From Thermoplasmatota archaeon (GTDB taxonomy: Archaea; Thermoplasmatota; B47-G6; B47-G6B; 47-G6): a stretch of 53,514 bases of DNA. The position numbers were made by a program, and so were the translations under genes. Below, in pieces: positions 1-8,118 of this stretch. The stretch lies in contig JAPDJS010000008.1 in the NCBI GenBank assembly GCA_029258975.1, forward strand, positions 1-53,514, in the 5' to 3' direction. The notes beneath the pieces were generated by a model, which saw only the letters and a list, made by a program, of their open reading frames with translations, was not told the DNA's origin and did no database searches. Numbering within the stretch: the first letter of the stretch is position 1; each line of letters starts with the position of its first letter.

Positions 1-15
1 CTCGAAGACTGCCAT
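1..15 (-). CDS. 5' end of a gene running off the left edge (5 codons visible)
   Basis: On the minus strand an ATG at 15-13 opens a frame reading MAVFE to the window edge. It is preceded by an AGGTG Shine-Dalgarno about 8 bases upstream and by a TATA-like TTTAAATATTTTGG at 69-82, placed to give a leader of roughly 35 bases. Five codons are too few to name a product. The call rests on the ribosome-binding site and promoter spacing only. Confidence 0.45.
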
Positions 16-68
16 ATTTTTGCACCTATGAACATAACATCCCTAGGTAGAATGAAATATCGAAACGA

Positions 69-84
69 TCCAAAATATTTAAAA
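69..84 (-). promoter_or_regulatory. TATA-box promoter for the left-edge gene
   Basis: On the minus strand this reads AAGTTTTTAAATATTTTGG-like, an archaeal BRE/TATA pattern. A start about 26 bases downstream, near position 51, leaves a short leader carrying the AGGTG of the left-edge gene. Inference from pattern and spacing. Confidence 0.4.
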
Positions 85-374
85 ACTTGCTCTCCACATG
101 CGGAAACGCATATGAAGTATAAATATAACCCTCTCTTTAATTGAAAGACTAGAATCTAATGGATCGTTGTTCGAATCTATGCTTCTGTATGATTGTCCCA
201 TAGAAGAACAAACTTCTCTATAAGGACTCTTAATGCATTAGCACAGAGAGACCAGACCTCACGAGATGTCCGGGTATAAGGAAAGAAAATATAAAGCCCT
301 CTTAATTTATTTCCTAAGAGATAGTTTTATATCTGCCCTTCTAAAACATCAGAATAATTTTAATTTCTTCGGAG
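85..374. other. Intergenic region with two plus-strand TATA boxes
   Basis: No convincing protein gene is seen on either strand. A strong plus-strand TATA-like TATAAATATA lies at about 119-128, over 250 bases before the next start, so it may drive a separate RNA starting near 150. A weak bulged hairpin (CTTC..TATG with CATAGAAG) follows at about 181-207. A second TATA-like TTTTATAT at about 324-331 sits correctly for the UPF0147 gene. I recognise no known RNA family here. Confidence 0.4.
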
Positions 375-383
375 GTGATAACC

Positions 384-647
384 TTGGCTAAGGCCGAGGA
401 GATTGTAAATCAAGTTGTAGAGATCCTTGACGCAATTATTGAAGAAGAAGGCGTGCCTCGCAATATTAAGAGGGGCGCCAATGAGGCCAAGGAGTTGATA
501 TCACAAGGAAAGGAAAATATTGGAGCAAAAGCTGCAAGTGCAATAAGCATCCTTAATGACTTGATTGTAGATCCAAACACCCCAATCCATGTAAGAACCC
601 AAATTTTAAGTGCTATAGCATTATTAGAACAGTTAACTAGGGAGTAA
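384..647 (+). CDS. UPF0147 family small helical protein
   Basis: An 87-residue, acidic, helix-rich protein beginning (M)AKAEEIVNQVVEILD. It matches the archaeal UPF0147 family (about 85-90 residues), whose function is unknown to me. I chose the TTG at 384 because GGAGGTG at 371-377 is an ideal Shine-Dalgarno for it; the in-frame GTG at 375 lies inside that Shine-Dalgarno. The protein has no signal peptide, membrane segment or cysteine, so it is presumably cytosolic. It is monocistronic, with the downstream minus-strand mtnA convergent to it. Confidence 0.85.
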   Translation: MAKAEEIVNQVVEILDAIIEEEGVPRNIKRGANEAKELISQGKENIGAKAASAISILNDLIVDPNTPIHVRTQILSAIALLEQLTRE

Positions 648-679
648 TAAAAGAACACTTTTCCTTATTTTATCACATA

Positions 680-722
680 TCGCCGAGAAAGCCTCGTCCT
701 TCAGGGCGGGAAGGATACAAAA
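680..722 (+). mobile_element. Orphan IS200/IS605-like right-end (omega-RNA-like) hairpin
   Basis: The hairpin CTCGTCC-TTCA-GGGCGGG at 693-710 has a 7-bp stem with two T.G pairs, so it folds only as a plus-strand RNA. It is followed by AAGGATACAAAATCTC. From memory, this pattern (GCCTCGTCCTTCAGGGCGGG followed by AAGG) resembles the right ends and guide-RNA tails found after tnpB genes in archaeal IS200/IS605 elements. No tnpA or tnpB is present, so it is a remnant, a small non-autonomous element, or simply a terminator hairpin for the UPF0147 gene. Confidence 0.5.
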
Positions 723-790
723 TCTCTTGTGATTTGGTTAATTTGCGGAAAACTACTTTAAATACGTAAAAAATAAAAATGAAAGCTAAA

Positions 791-1804
791 TCAAAGCTTT
801 CCAGCCTTTTTTAGCATTTTTCTTATGTTCTTTTTAAAAGGAGGGTATATAATGCCATATTCAGTAATGATCCCCGTAAGATATTTATGAGGCGTTACGT
901 CAAAGGCGGGGTTTCTAGCATTAGATCCTTTGGGAGGAGGTATGGGTTTATCTACAACAAGCACTTCTTTAGGATCTCTTTCTTCAATAGGAATGTCTCT
1001 CCCACATTCTATAGAAGGATCAAACGTGGTTATAGGAGCCGCCACAAAAAAGGGAATACCATTTTCCTTTGCAATGACAGCTTTTTCGTACGTACCAATC
1101 TTATTTGCAAAATCCCCATTCAAGGCGATTCTATCGGCCCCTACTATTACTAAATCAACTTCTCCACGCCACATAAAGTATCCTGCAGCGTTGTCTGGTA
1201 TAATTGTGTGTTCTATTCCTTCATTAAGCAATTCCCATGCTGTTAGCATTCCTTGAAGTCTGGGTCGGGTCTCATCTACGAATACAAAGATCTTTTTTCC
1301 TCTTCTGTGGGCCATTCTTATTGGTGCTAGTGCGGTACCCCAGTCTCCAACAGCAAGAGCGCCTGCGTTACAGTGAGTAAGAATTCTATAACCATCTTCA
1401 ATAAGCTCTTCTCCATTTTCACCTATGAGTTTACATCTATTGATTACATCATTTGCATACTGTTCTGCAGCTTCCCACCCCTCATCATAGTGATCTAACA
1501 TGTACTTTATTGCATAGAATAGGTCATGTGCTGTGGGTCTAGTTTTTCTCAAAATCTCAGCAGCTTTTTCCGGATCTATTCCTTGGGAAGAGGCTAGTGC
1601 CATTCCATATGCAGCGGTAATTCCTATAGCTGGCGCGCCTCGAACAACCATATCCTTAATTGCGAAAGCTACGTCCTCTAACGACTTAGCTTCGAATATA
1701 ACAAGCTCCTTTGGCAATTTCCTTTGATCTATAAGTTTTATTACGCCGCTCTCGGCCCACACGCTTCTCATTTCTACTGCTTTCCCATTTATTATAACTC
1801 TCAC
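791..1804 (-). CDS. mtnA: S-methyl-5-thioribose-1-phosphate isomerase (MtnA family)
   Basis: A 337-residue aldose-ketose isomerase of the eIF2B-related fold. MtnA converts methylthioribose-1-phosphate to methylthioribulose-1-phosphate in methionine salvage; archaeal relatives can also isomerise ribose-1-phosphate-type substrates. Family marks are RGAPAIGITAAYG (55-67), the catalytic-type Cys145 in HCNAGALA, TRPRLQG (179-185) and the catalytic Asp224 in GADRIALNGDFANKIGTY. Length is typical. The GTG start at 1804 has GAGGTGA upstream. It lies 4 bases after the glycosyltransferase stop, so it is probably last in a four-gene minus-strand operon, though its function is unrelated to its neighbours. 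Confidence 0.9.
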   Translation of the reverse strand: MRVIINGKAVEMRSVWAESGVIKLIDQRKLPKELVIFEAKSLEDVAFAIKDMVVRGAPAIGITAAYGMALASSQGIDPEKAAEILRKTRPTAHDLFYAIKYMLDHYDEGWEAAEQYANDVINRCKLIGENGEELIEDGYRILTHCNAGALAVGDWGTALAPIRMAHRRGKKIFVFVDETRPRLQGMLTAWELLNEGIEHTIIPDNAAGYFMWRGEVDLVIVGADRIALNGDFANKIGTYEKAVIAKENGIPFFVAAPITTFDPSIECGRDIPIEERDPKEVLVVDKPIPPPKGSNARNPAFDVTPHKYLTGIITEYGIIYPPFKKNIRKMLKKAGKL

Positions 1805-1808
1805 GAAA

Positions 1809-2498
1809 TCACCTCATAACAAATCTCTTCTTAAAGAGATAAATAAGATTTCTAAAACCATCCCTAAAGCTTTTTAGCTTCTTCTCACCAATACGTCTTC
1901 TATATGGAATGCCCACCTCAATAGCCTTTCCCTTCGTAAAGGCCTCAATTTTTATTTCTTCGGAGAATTCCATCCCATCTCCTCTAAGATCCAGTTTCTC
2001 AAGTAACTTCCTTCTGAAAACCCACATTCCTGATTGCGAATCCTCTATTTTAACTCCGAAAAGAAGTCTTACAGCTAATGTTAGAATTTTATTTCCTAAG
2101 ATATGCATAGGATTCATCGCGCCTTTTTCAAGGCCTTCAAACCTATTAGTATTAATGAAGTCGAGATTTTGGTCTTCGAGTATTTTTACGAGTTTTGGAA
2201 TGATCTCAAAGGGATATGTTCCATCAGCATCTCCTGTGATAATTATATCTCCTTTTGCATGTTCAAATCCTGTTTTGTAGGCTCTACCATAGCCTTTCCT
2301 AGGTTCAACTATTACTTTTGCACCTAATGACTCCGCGACCTCCCTTGTCCTATCTCTGGAACAGCCATCGACAACTATAATTTCTAGATCGTAGCCCATT
2401 TTTTTAAGATCATCAGCGGGTATCGACTTTATCGTCCTTTTTATTCCTTCCTCCTCATTAAGAGCAGGTATTACTATTGAAATAAGTTTTCTTTCCAC
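1809..2498 (-). CDS. Family 2 glycosyltransferase (dolichol-phosphate mannosyltransferase-like)
   Basis: A 229-residue soluble GT-A protein. It has the N-terminal nucleotide-binding strand SIVIPALNEEEGI, VDGCSRDRT, and the metal/sugar-binding DADGTYP (about residue 90), as in DPM1/DPG-synthase-like enzymes that load sugars on polyprenyl phosphate. There are no membrane helices. The GTG start at 2498 has GAGGTG 7 bases upstream and lies inside the 3' end of the GTPase gene (41-base overlap), suggesting translational coupling. With the flippase two genes upstream, a role in lipid-linked glycan assembly for surface glycosylation is inferred. Donor and acceptor are unknown. Confidence 0.85.
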   Translation of the reverse strand: MERKLISIVIPALNEEEGIKRTIKSIPADDLKKMGYDLEIIVVDGCSRDRTREVAESLGAKVIVEPRKGYGRAYKTGFEHAKGDIIITGDADGTYPFEIIPKLVKILEDQNLDFINTNRFEGLEKGAMNPMHILGNKILTLAVRLLFGVKIEDSQSGMWVFRRKLLEKLDLRGDGMEFSEEIKIEAFTKGKAIEVGIPYRRRIGEKKLKSFRDGFRNLIYLFKKRFVMR

Positions 2499-3447
2499 GA
2501 ATATACACCTCTATCGTTTCTAGTAGCTCTTTTATACCTTCCCCGGTAACAACAGATATTTTGAGCCTATTATTATCTCGCTTAAGTATATCTGCCTTAG
2601 TTTCGACCTCTATTACTGGTATTCTTGGAAACGTATCCTTTATTTCACTTAGTAAATTTTCTTGAGGCTCCACAGGATATCCACAATGACCTGTGGGATC
2701 TATGAGGAAGACAATTACTGTTGCTAAATGCCTTAAGGCAAGGATCGCTTTAAGCTCTATCTCATTTCTTTCCTCTAATGGTCTATCTAGTAATCCAGGC
2801 GTATCAATAATCTGAACCTTTCTCCACCCAAATTCTCTATGGCCTACGTTTATTCCTTTAGTAGTAAAAGGATATTGTGCGATCTCTGGTTTTGCTCTTG
2901 AGATTCTCGCAAGAAGGGAAGACTTTCCTACGTTGGGATATCCTGCTATTACTACGGTAGGCTCCTCCGGATTTATTGTTGGAAGCTCCTTAATAGTTTC
3001 TCCAGCTTTCCTCAAGACTTTCAGTTCATCCTCAAGATCCTCTATAACAGAGGCAACTCTCCCGTAGAACGTTTTTCTAAGTTTATCTATTTCCTTAACG
3101 TCTTTTGCTAGTTTTATTCTCTCTACAAGACTATTAGAGATTTTATCTACCATTCTTCTTGCCCATCTTACCTTTCCGAGAGCCTCTCTGATTTTTTTCG
3201 CACCGAATGTTATGTCAACTAATTCGTAGTAGAATCTGTGCATTTTCCTAGGGTCAGGATAGTTTTCAAGTATTTTATCCAGAGCGCTATTAATAATTGC
3301 TTGAGCAGTTCTAATCCTTACTATAGCAGCGTTTTTCTTATTTTTTAATGGATCCCTGGCTTTTGGGGGGCTTACTCTAACGGCTCTACTAAAGGCTTTG
3401 TCAATAATCTCTTGTGGCTCTGGTATGTAAGGAATCTTAAATGCCAT
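2458..3447 (-). CDS. NOG1-type Obg-family GTPase
   Basis: About 329 residues. An N-terminal helical NOG1 domain is followed by a G domain: GYPNVGKSSL (P-loop, about residue 190), FTTKGINVG (switch), DTPGLLDRP (G3) and ETKAD (G4, TKxD type). Eukaryotic Nog1 acts in large-subunit ribosome assembly, and archaeal members are thought to do the same. I prefer the ATG at 3447 because GGAGG lies 10 bases upstream; the TTG two codons earlier is only 4 bases from it. The gene sits 21 bases after the flippase and overlaps the glycosyltransferase by 41 bases. Confidence 0.88.
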   Translation of the reverse strand: MAFKIPYIPEPQEIIDKAFSRAVRVSPPKARDPLKNKKNAAIVRIRTAQAIINSALDKILENYPDPRKMHRFYYELVDITFGAKKIREALGKVRWARRMVDKISNSLVERIKLAKDVKEIDKLRKTFYGRVASVIEDLEDELKVLRKAGETIKELPTINPEEPTVVIAGYPNVGKSSLLARISRAKPEIAQYPFTTKGINVGHREFGWRKVQIIDTPGLLDRPLEERNEIELKAILALRHLATVIVFLIDPTGHCGYPVEPQENLLSEIKDTFPRIPVIEVETKADILKRDNNRLKISVVTGEGIKELLETIEVYIRGKKTYFNSNTCS

Positions 3448-3468
3448 GGACAATACTCCTCCAATAAT

Positions 3469-5028
3469 TTAAAGGCGTCTAGTTATGTCTTTCATTATTT
3501 TTAGCTCATTTTTAAGCGTTTTCACAACATTTTTAATGTTAATCATTCCTAAGATTATTTCAAAGTGCTCTTGTTTAAGAACTCCGGCTTTTCTAATAGC
3601 ATAGAGGTATATAAGATATAGCAAGGCTATTGCGGGCACGAACGTAAACACCCTATAGAGATAAGGCTTCAGAAAATACGCTGGGATAACAAGAGGAGCA
3701 CCAGCAAAAAGGTAGAGATGCGGTAATAGTGCCAGACCACGGATGTTAAGGATCCTAATCATTAGAGCATATAGAAGTAGGGATCCTAGAATTCCGATAG
3801 AGATTAACGTGGCCAAGGCAGCGCCAAAACCTCCTAGCCTAGGAATGAGAATAACGTTGAGAACTACATTTAGAATATTAACGGATATACCTATTATAGC
3901 ACCAATCCAAGGCTTTCCTGCGCTCACAAAAATCTGAGAAACCGGAGCTCTTATTGCTACTAGAGTGTACGTAGCAACAAGGGTTACTAAAATACTTGCT
4001 GCAGAGAGATATTGGTTACTTAAGAATATTTTTATTAAATTATCTGAAAGAACAAGAAGCAAAAATATTGCGGGAGAAAGTAATAATGCGATAAGGGTTT
4101 CCCACTCCCTCATAGTAGTTATAGATTTTTCAAAGTTTTTTCTGAAATCTATAGCCATTTTCACAAAAAATATTTGTGAAATTCCTCTTGCAATGTTTGA
4201 TATAAACCTCGCATATCTTTGTACTGCGTCGTAATCTCCGACGTCAGCACTAGTAAATATCCAACCAATCATGAACTTATCTATATTCGTAGATACAATT
4301 ACAATAGCTCCCGAAATAGCTAATGGTAATGCGAAACTTACAAATTCCTTGATAACTTCTCTGTTAAGAGTAAGTCTTACTTTTACAATAATTTTTCCTG
4401 AGGCATGGTATGATACTATTAGATTAAGGATTTTTGAGAAAATGAATGCCAGAAGCATGAAATATGCTGCTGAGAGAGCATCAATAAGGCGTGCTTTATA
4501 AATCAGAGCAATAACGATTAAGAGAACGGCCCTTAAAAAAGCTTCAAGTGCGCTTATAGCATTAATAGTCACATAGGATATATTTCCTGCCATAAAACCT
4601 TTTATGGCAGCCAAAATGGTGGTTTCAACGAAGATCCAGAGAAGCATAGTGTTAAACATGAGCTCTGTCGTTGCGTCAAATAACCTATACCCAAAAATAG
4701 GAAGGATGTAATGTACGCCTACATATGAGATTAAGACGATGAAACCGCCCAAAATGATTTTTATGGTGATATAAGTTCCAAAAAGATCTCCTAGGTAATG
4801 TTTGTTTTCAGTATATTTTTTAATTAATGTAGTTGTTAGTCCCAAATCTGTTAGAAAAATATAAAGGTTGTAAATAGACAAAACAAATGCGTACATTCCA
4901 TAGAAGCTTTTAGGAACGTATCTAGCAATGAAATAAAGTGCAACAAGACCAGAAACACCACCAATTATGTTTTGTATTATCGTGGCACTTCCTCTAGCAC
5001 TGAGTTCAAGACGCTCTTCGTCTGCCAT
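3469..5028 (-). CDS. Polysaccharide/oligosaccharide flippase (Wzx/PST-like, MOP superfamily)
   Basis: A 519-residue polytopic membrane protein with about 14 hydrophobic helices after a short charged N-terminus (MADEERLELSARGSATI). The opening RGSATIIQNIIGGVSGLVALYFI is typical of polysaccharide-biosynthesis transporters that flip lipid-linked oligosaccharides across the membrane. It is the first gene of the minus-strand run with the GTPase, the GT2 enzyme and mtnA, and is divergent from Hsp20. A minus-strand TATA-like ATATAAAT at about 5059-5066 probably drives the operon. A role in S-layer glycosylation is inferred. Confidence 0.85.
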   Translation of the reverse strand: MADEERLELSARGSATIIQNIIGGVSGLVALYFIARYVPKSFYGMYAFVLSIYNLYIFLTDLGLTTTLIKKYTENKHYLGDLFGTYITIKIILGGFIVLISYVGVHYILPIFGYRLFDATTELMFNTMLLWIFVETTILAAIKGFMAGNISYVTINAISALEAFLRAVLLIVIALIYKARLIDALSAAYFMLLAFIFSKILNLIVSYHASGKIIVKVRLTLNREVIKEFVSFALPLAISGAIVIVSTNIDKFMIGWIFTSADVGDYDAVQRYARFISNIARGISQIFFVKMAIDFRKNFEKSITTMREWETLIALLLSPAIFLLLVLSDNLIKIFLSNQYLSAASILVTLVATYTLVAIRAPVSQIFVSAGKPWIGAIIGISVNILNVVLNVILIPRLGGFGAALATLISIGILGSLLLYALMIRILNIRGLALLPHLYLFAGAPLVIPAYFLKPYLYRVFTFVPAIALLYLIYLYAIRKAGVLKQEHFEIILGMINIKNVVKTLKNELKIMKDITRRL

Positions 5029-5057
5029 TTTTATCGGAGATTTTTAATAATTCAAAG

Positions 5058-5092
5058 ATTTATATACGAATTTGTAGAAATTTATATATAGA
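5058..5092. promoter_or_regulatory. Divergent promoters of the flippase operon and hsp20
   Basis: Two TATA boxes sit back to back: ATTTATATA at about 5058-5066 (read on the minus strand for the flippase) and AATTTATATATAG at 5079-5091 (plus strand for hsp20, start near 5112). Both contain TTTATATA, so a shared regulator is possible but not shown. Confidence 0.6.
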
Positions 5093-5124
5093 AGTGCATA
5101 CATAGTGATCTAGGGGTGATAAGG

Positions 5125-5712
5125 ATGGCATGGTGGCCCAGAAGACGCCGCCCTCGAAGATGGGACGAGTGGGATCCGTTCGGATTCGAGGACCTCTTTG
5201 AAGAAATGTTAGAAGAAATGACTCTCATTGATGAATACTTTAACAGGATCATGTATGATCTCAGAAGACGTTTGGAAGATGCCACAAAAAGAGGCGAGAC
5301 GAAGTCAATAGTTTATGGGTTTACAATAACTGTAGGTCCTGATGGTAGGCCGCGTATAGAAACGTTTGGAAACGTACCTAAGACTATGAGAGGACCTGCA
5401 AAGATCCTAGAGGAAGAATACTATGAAGAGGAACGCGAACCTCTTGTTGAAATTAACGAAAGAGAGGACAAGATTTATGTTACAGTAGAGTTACCTGGTG
5501 TAGATAAAGACAGCATTGACTTGGAGATTATTGATGGCAATAAACTATTGATAAAGGCAAAAGGGGAGAACAGATCCTATAGAAAGGTTCTAGAACTACC
5601 TGCAGATGTGGATGAGGAAAGCATTAAGGCAACGTACAAGAATGGGATATTAGATATTATAATTAACAAGAAGAAAGAAACAAAAGGCGGAAAGAAAATT
5701 AAGGTTGAGTGA
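5125..5712 (+). CDS. Small heat-shock protein (Hsp20/alpha-crystallin)
   Basis: A 195-residue protein whose C-terminal ~90 residues form the alpha-crystallin domain: REPLVEINEREDKIYVTVEL, PGVDKDSIDLEI, and the closing A-x-x-x-N-G-I-L-type segment (ATYKNGILDIII). These are ATP-independent holdases that keep unfolding proteins soluble. The N-terminus is unusual, being tryptophan- and arginine-rich (AWWPRRRRPRRWDEWDP) and followed by an acidic helix. The ATG at 5125 is preferred over a GTG at 5116 that lies within the GGGGTGAT Shine-Dalgarno. TIP49 follows 58 bases later and may be co-transcribed. Confidence 0.9.
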   Translation: MAWWPRRRRPRRWDEWDPFGFEDLFEEMLEEMTLIDEYFNRIMYDLRRRLEDATKRGETKSIVYGFTITVGPDGRPRIETFGNVPKTMRGPAKILEEEYYEEEREPLVEINEREDKIYVTVELPGVDKDSIDLEIIDGNKLLIKAKGENRSYRKVLELPADVDEESIKATYKNGILDIIINKKKETKGGKKIKVE

Positions 5713-5770
5713 TAGCCACATCTTTTAGTCTCTTTCTTTTTTGAAACTCTCCCTTTTTTAGGTGAGGTGC

Positions 5771-7123
5771 ATGGGGGAAGTTAGAGAAGTCAGTGAACTC
5801 TTTGAACGAGTCCATGCACATTCCCATATTCGTGGATTAGGCCTAGAGGGCCTAAAAGCAAAACACATTGCAGATGGGCTTGTCGGACAGGAAGAAGCCA
5901 GAGAAGCTGCAGGAATTATTGTGAAAATGATAAAAGAAGGCCGTTTCGCAGGGAAGGCAGTACTCATAGCAGGTCCTCCTGGAAGCGGTAAGACTGCAAT
6001 AGCAGTAGCTATTGCAAAAGAACTAGGAGAGGACGTACCTTTTGTACCAATTACTGCATCAGAGATTTATTCTGCGGAGATTAAAAAGACAGAGTTCTTA
6101 ACTCAAGCAATTAGAAGTGCCATTGGTGTGAGAATAAGAGATAAAAGAACAGTTTACGAGGGCAAGGTCGAAGAAGTGGACGTCCAGAGCAGACCATCAC
6201 CATTCAACCCGTATATCCAGGTTCCAATAAGTGCAAAAATTGTGATAGTCACAAAGGATGAAAAGAAAAAACTCACGTTAGACGAGGACTTTACGAGACA
6301 GTTGGTTCAGCTAAACATTAAGGAAGGAGACGTGATAATGATAGACGAAAAAAGCGGAAGAATAGTCAGAGTAGGCGTAGCAGAAGATGCTGTGGGAGAA
6401 GAAGAACTTAGAAGCGAGAAAATAGTGCCAGTACCGGAGGGTTCTGTAAGAAAAGAGAAAGAGTTTGTTTATACGCTTACACTTCATCAACTTGATACCA
6501 TGCACTCTAGAAGCCAGTATAGCATTTTTGACATGATTTTTGGCGGAGTTCAAAGAAAAGAGATCAGCGAAGATGTGAGAAAAGAAGTGGATAAGATGGT
6601 TAAAGAATGGGTAGAGTCAGGGAAGGCGGAACTAATTCCAGGAGTACTGTTTATAGACGAAGCATCATTACTTGATATCGAGACCTTCGCATTCTTAAAC
6701 AGAGCACTAGAGCAAGAGCTATCTCCAATCATAATCTTTGCCACAAACAGGGGAGTTACGAAAATCAGAGGAACGGACGCTGTAGCACCACATGGAATGC
6801 CATTAGACCTCTTAGATAGACTTCTAATTATTGTAACTAGGAAATATCTAGAAGATGAAATAAGAGAAATAATTAGAATCAGAGCGAAGGAGGAGAAAGT
6901 AAACCTTACTGAAGATGCTTTGGAGGAGCTTGTAAAGCTTGGCAGTCAGAGGTCTCTAAGATATGCTGTCCAACTGTTAACTCCTTGTAGAATCTTGGCT
7001 GAGACTGAAGGAAGAAAAGAGGTTTCTAAGGAAGATGTAATAAAAGCATCAAAACTATTCGTGGACGTAAAAGCGTCTGCAGAATATCTTAGTAAAATGG
7101 AAAAGGAAATGATATATTATTAA
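5771..7123 (+). CDS. TIP49/RuvB-like AAA+ ATPase
   Basis: A 450-residue AAA+ protein. The N-terminal signature VHAHSHIRGLGLE is specific to the TIP49 (RuvBL1/2) family. Walker A GPPGSGKT is at 68-75, followed by an inserted beta-rich OB-like domain (about 110-230), Walker B LFIDEAS near 293-299, sensor 1 ATNRG and a C-terminal helical lid. Eukaryotic homologues work in chromatin remodelling and in box C/D RNP assembly; the archaeal role is unproven. The ATG at 5771 follows AGGTGAGGTG. The C-terminus is convergent with ribK (6-base gap). Confidence 0.92.
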   Translation: MGEVREVSELFERVHAHSHIRGLGLEGLKAKHIADGLVGQEEAREAAGIIVKMIKEGRFAGKAVLIAGPPGSGKTAIAVAIAKELGEDVPFVPITASEIYSAEIKKTEFLTQAIRSAIGVRIRDKRTVYEGKVEEVDVQSRPSPFNPYIQVPISAKIVIVTKDEKKKLTLDEDFTRQLVQLNIKEGDVIMIDEKSGRIVRVGVAEDAVGEEELRSEKIVPVPEGSVRKEKEFVYTLTLHQLDTMHSRSQYSIFDMIFGGVQRKEISEDVRKEVDKMVKEWVESGKAELIPGVLFIDEASLLDIETFAFLNRALEQELSPIIIFATNRGVTKIRGTDAVAPHGMPLDLLDRLLIIVTRKYLEDEIREIIRIRAKEEKVNLTEDALEELVKLGSQRSLRYAVQLLTPCRILAETEGRKEVSKEDVIKASKLFVDVKASAEYLSKMEKEMIYY

Positions 7124-7129
7124 CAAAGA

Positions 7130-7504
7130 TTATTCCGGGATTACTTCAATAGTAATTTCTTCCCCTATTTTTACATCTATTTTTTCTGGTAAAATAATTT
7201 CTAAAACATTTTTGTGTCCTCCCATTGTCGGAAAAACAACGAGGCCCTCTACGTCATTCACTTTGCATTTAACGTAATATACGTCATAAAACTTTCTTCC
7301 ATATTTTTCAAATCCCTTGATGACGCCTTTTGCAAATCTCTTAACCTTTTCGTAGTCTTCATCGTTTACAATTATATTTAACGTCCCATAATACGGCTCT
7401 TTTCCTAGAATTCTTTTTAACTCTTTAGAATAAACCTTAACATAGTATGCCCCTTTGTTAACTCCAGTAACAACGTTTCCAGTAACCTTAATAACAGTGC
7501 TCAT
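7130..7504 (-). CDS. ribK: CTP-dependent riboflavin kinase (DUF120)
   Basis: A 124-residue stand-alone RibK domain that would phosphorylate riboflavin to FMN with CTP, the archaeal alternative to RibF. Visible marks are GNVVTGVNKGAYYV (nucleotide loop), LGKEPYYGTLNIIV (the PYxGTLN riboflavin site), a conserved F-P-T-M-G-G-H loop, VLEIILPEKI and GEEITIEV near the end. There is no N-terminal HTH domain, unlike some members. The ATG start at 7504 is followed upstream by a compact promoter region. Convergent with TIP49. Confidence 0.85.
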   Translation of the reverse strand: MSTVIKVTGNVVTGVNKGAYYVKVYSKELKRILGKEPYYGTLNIIVNDEDYEKVKRFAKGVIKGFEKYGRKFYDVYYVKCKVNDVEGLVVFPTMGGHKNVLEIILPEKIDVKIGEEITIEVIPE

Positions 7505-7632
7505 AAGACGTCCCTCATCGGACGGCTTACAATACTTTATTTTAGTTTGTTAAACAATACTTAAAAATGACCCCCAGGTGATAATGTTCGTGAGGGGCAT
7601 ACAGAATATATTTACTGTTTGGAGGTGTTATT

Positions 7633-8118
7633 GTGACACTTTTTATATGGATTGACGGGAAAGAACGCAACTTAAGGTTTTCAGCAGCTCATTGGGTTGA
7701 AGGGGCTGGAAAATGTGAGAGATTGCACGGTCACGATTACTATGTGAGCGTAAGAGTATATGGCCCTGTCAACAAAGACGGTACTGTAATCGATTTCAGA
7801 GTATTAAAAGATGCCATAAAGAGAGTTATAGAGGATTTGGATCATAAGGTTTTAATAAGCGAGAAACGAGTTATTAAGGAAGAAAACGGTCTTTTATACA
7901 TAACTAAGGACACGAAACAAATAGTACTTCCAAAAGAGGACGTGTATTTACTTCCCTTGGATATTATCACAGCAGAAGAGCTTGCGAAGTATATAGCCAA
8001 TAGAATCTACGAAGAACTAAAGGAGGAGTTTAGGGCGAGAAGGATTTATCAGATTGACGTATGTGTAGATGAGGGTGGAGGTCAAAGCGCATGGCATATA
8101 AAAAAGCTGTTTGCTTAA
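7633..8118 (+). CDS. queD: 6-carboxy-tetrahydropterin synthase (QueD/PTPS family)
   Basis: A 161-residue T-fold enzyme making 6-carboxy-5,6,7,8-tetrahydropterin from 7,8-dihydroneopterin triphosphate, the first committed step towards preQ0 and archaeosine. It carries the zinc histidines (SAAHW; HGH) and the nucleophile Cys in GKCERLHGHDY, that is CxxxHGH, typical of QueD. A C-terminal Glu-containing segment (DVCVDEGGGQSAW) binds the pterin. The GTG start at 7633 has GGAGGTG 5 bases upstream. First of three overlapping or abutting genes queD-queC-queE; it overlaps queC by 28 bases. Confidence 0.9.
   Translation: MTLFIWIDGKERNLRFSAAHWVEGAGKCERLHGHDYYVSVRVYGPVNKDGTVIDFRVLKDAIKRVIEDLDHKVLISEKRVIKEENGLLYITKDTKQIVLPKEDVYLLPLDIITAEELAKYIANRIYEELKEEFRARRIYQIDVCVDEGGGQSAWHIKKLFA

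Noticed and set aside
160..185. tRNA-like T-loop GTTCGAATC
   Set aside because: The flanking bases do not pair as a T stem and no acceptor or anticodon arm can be formed.
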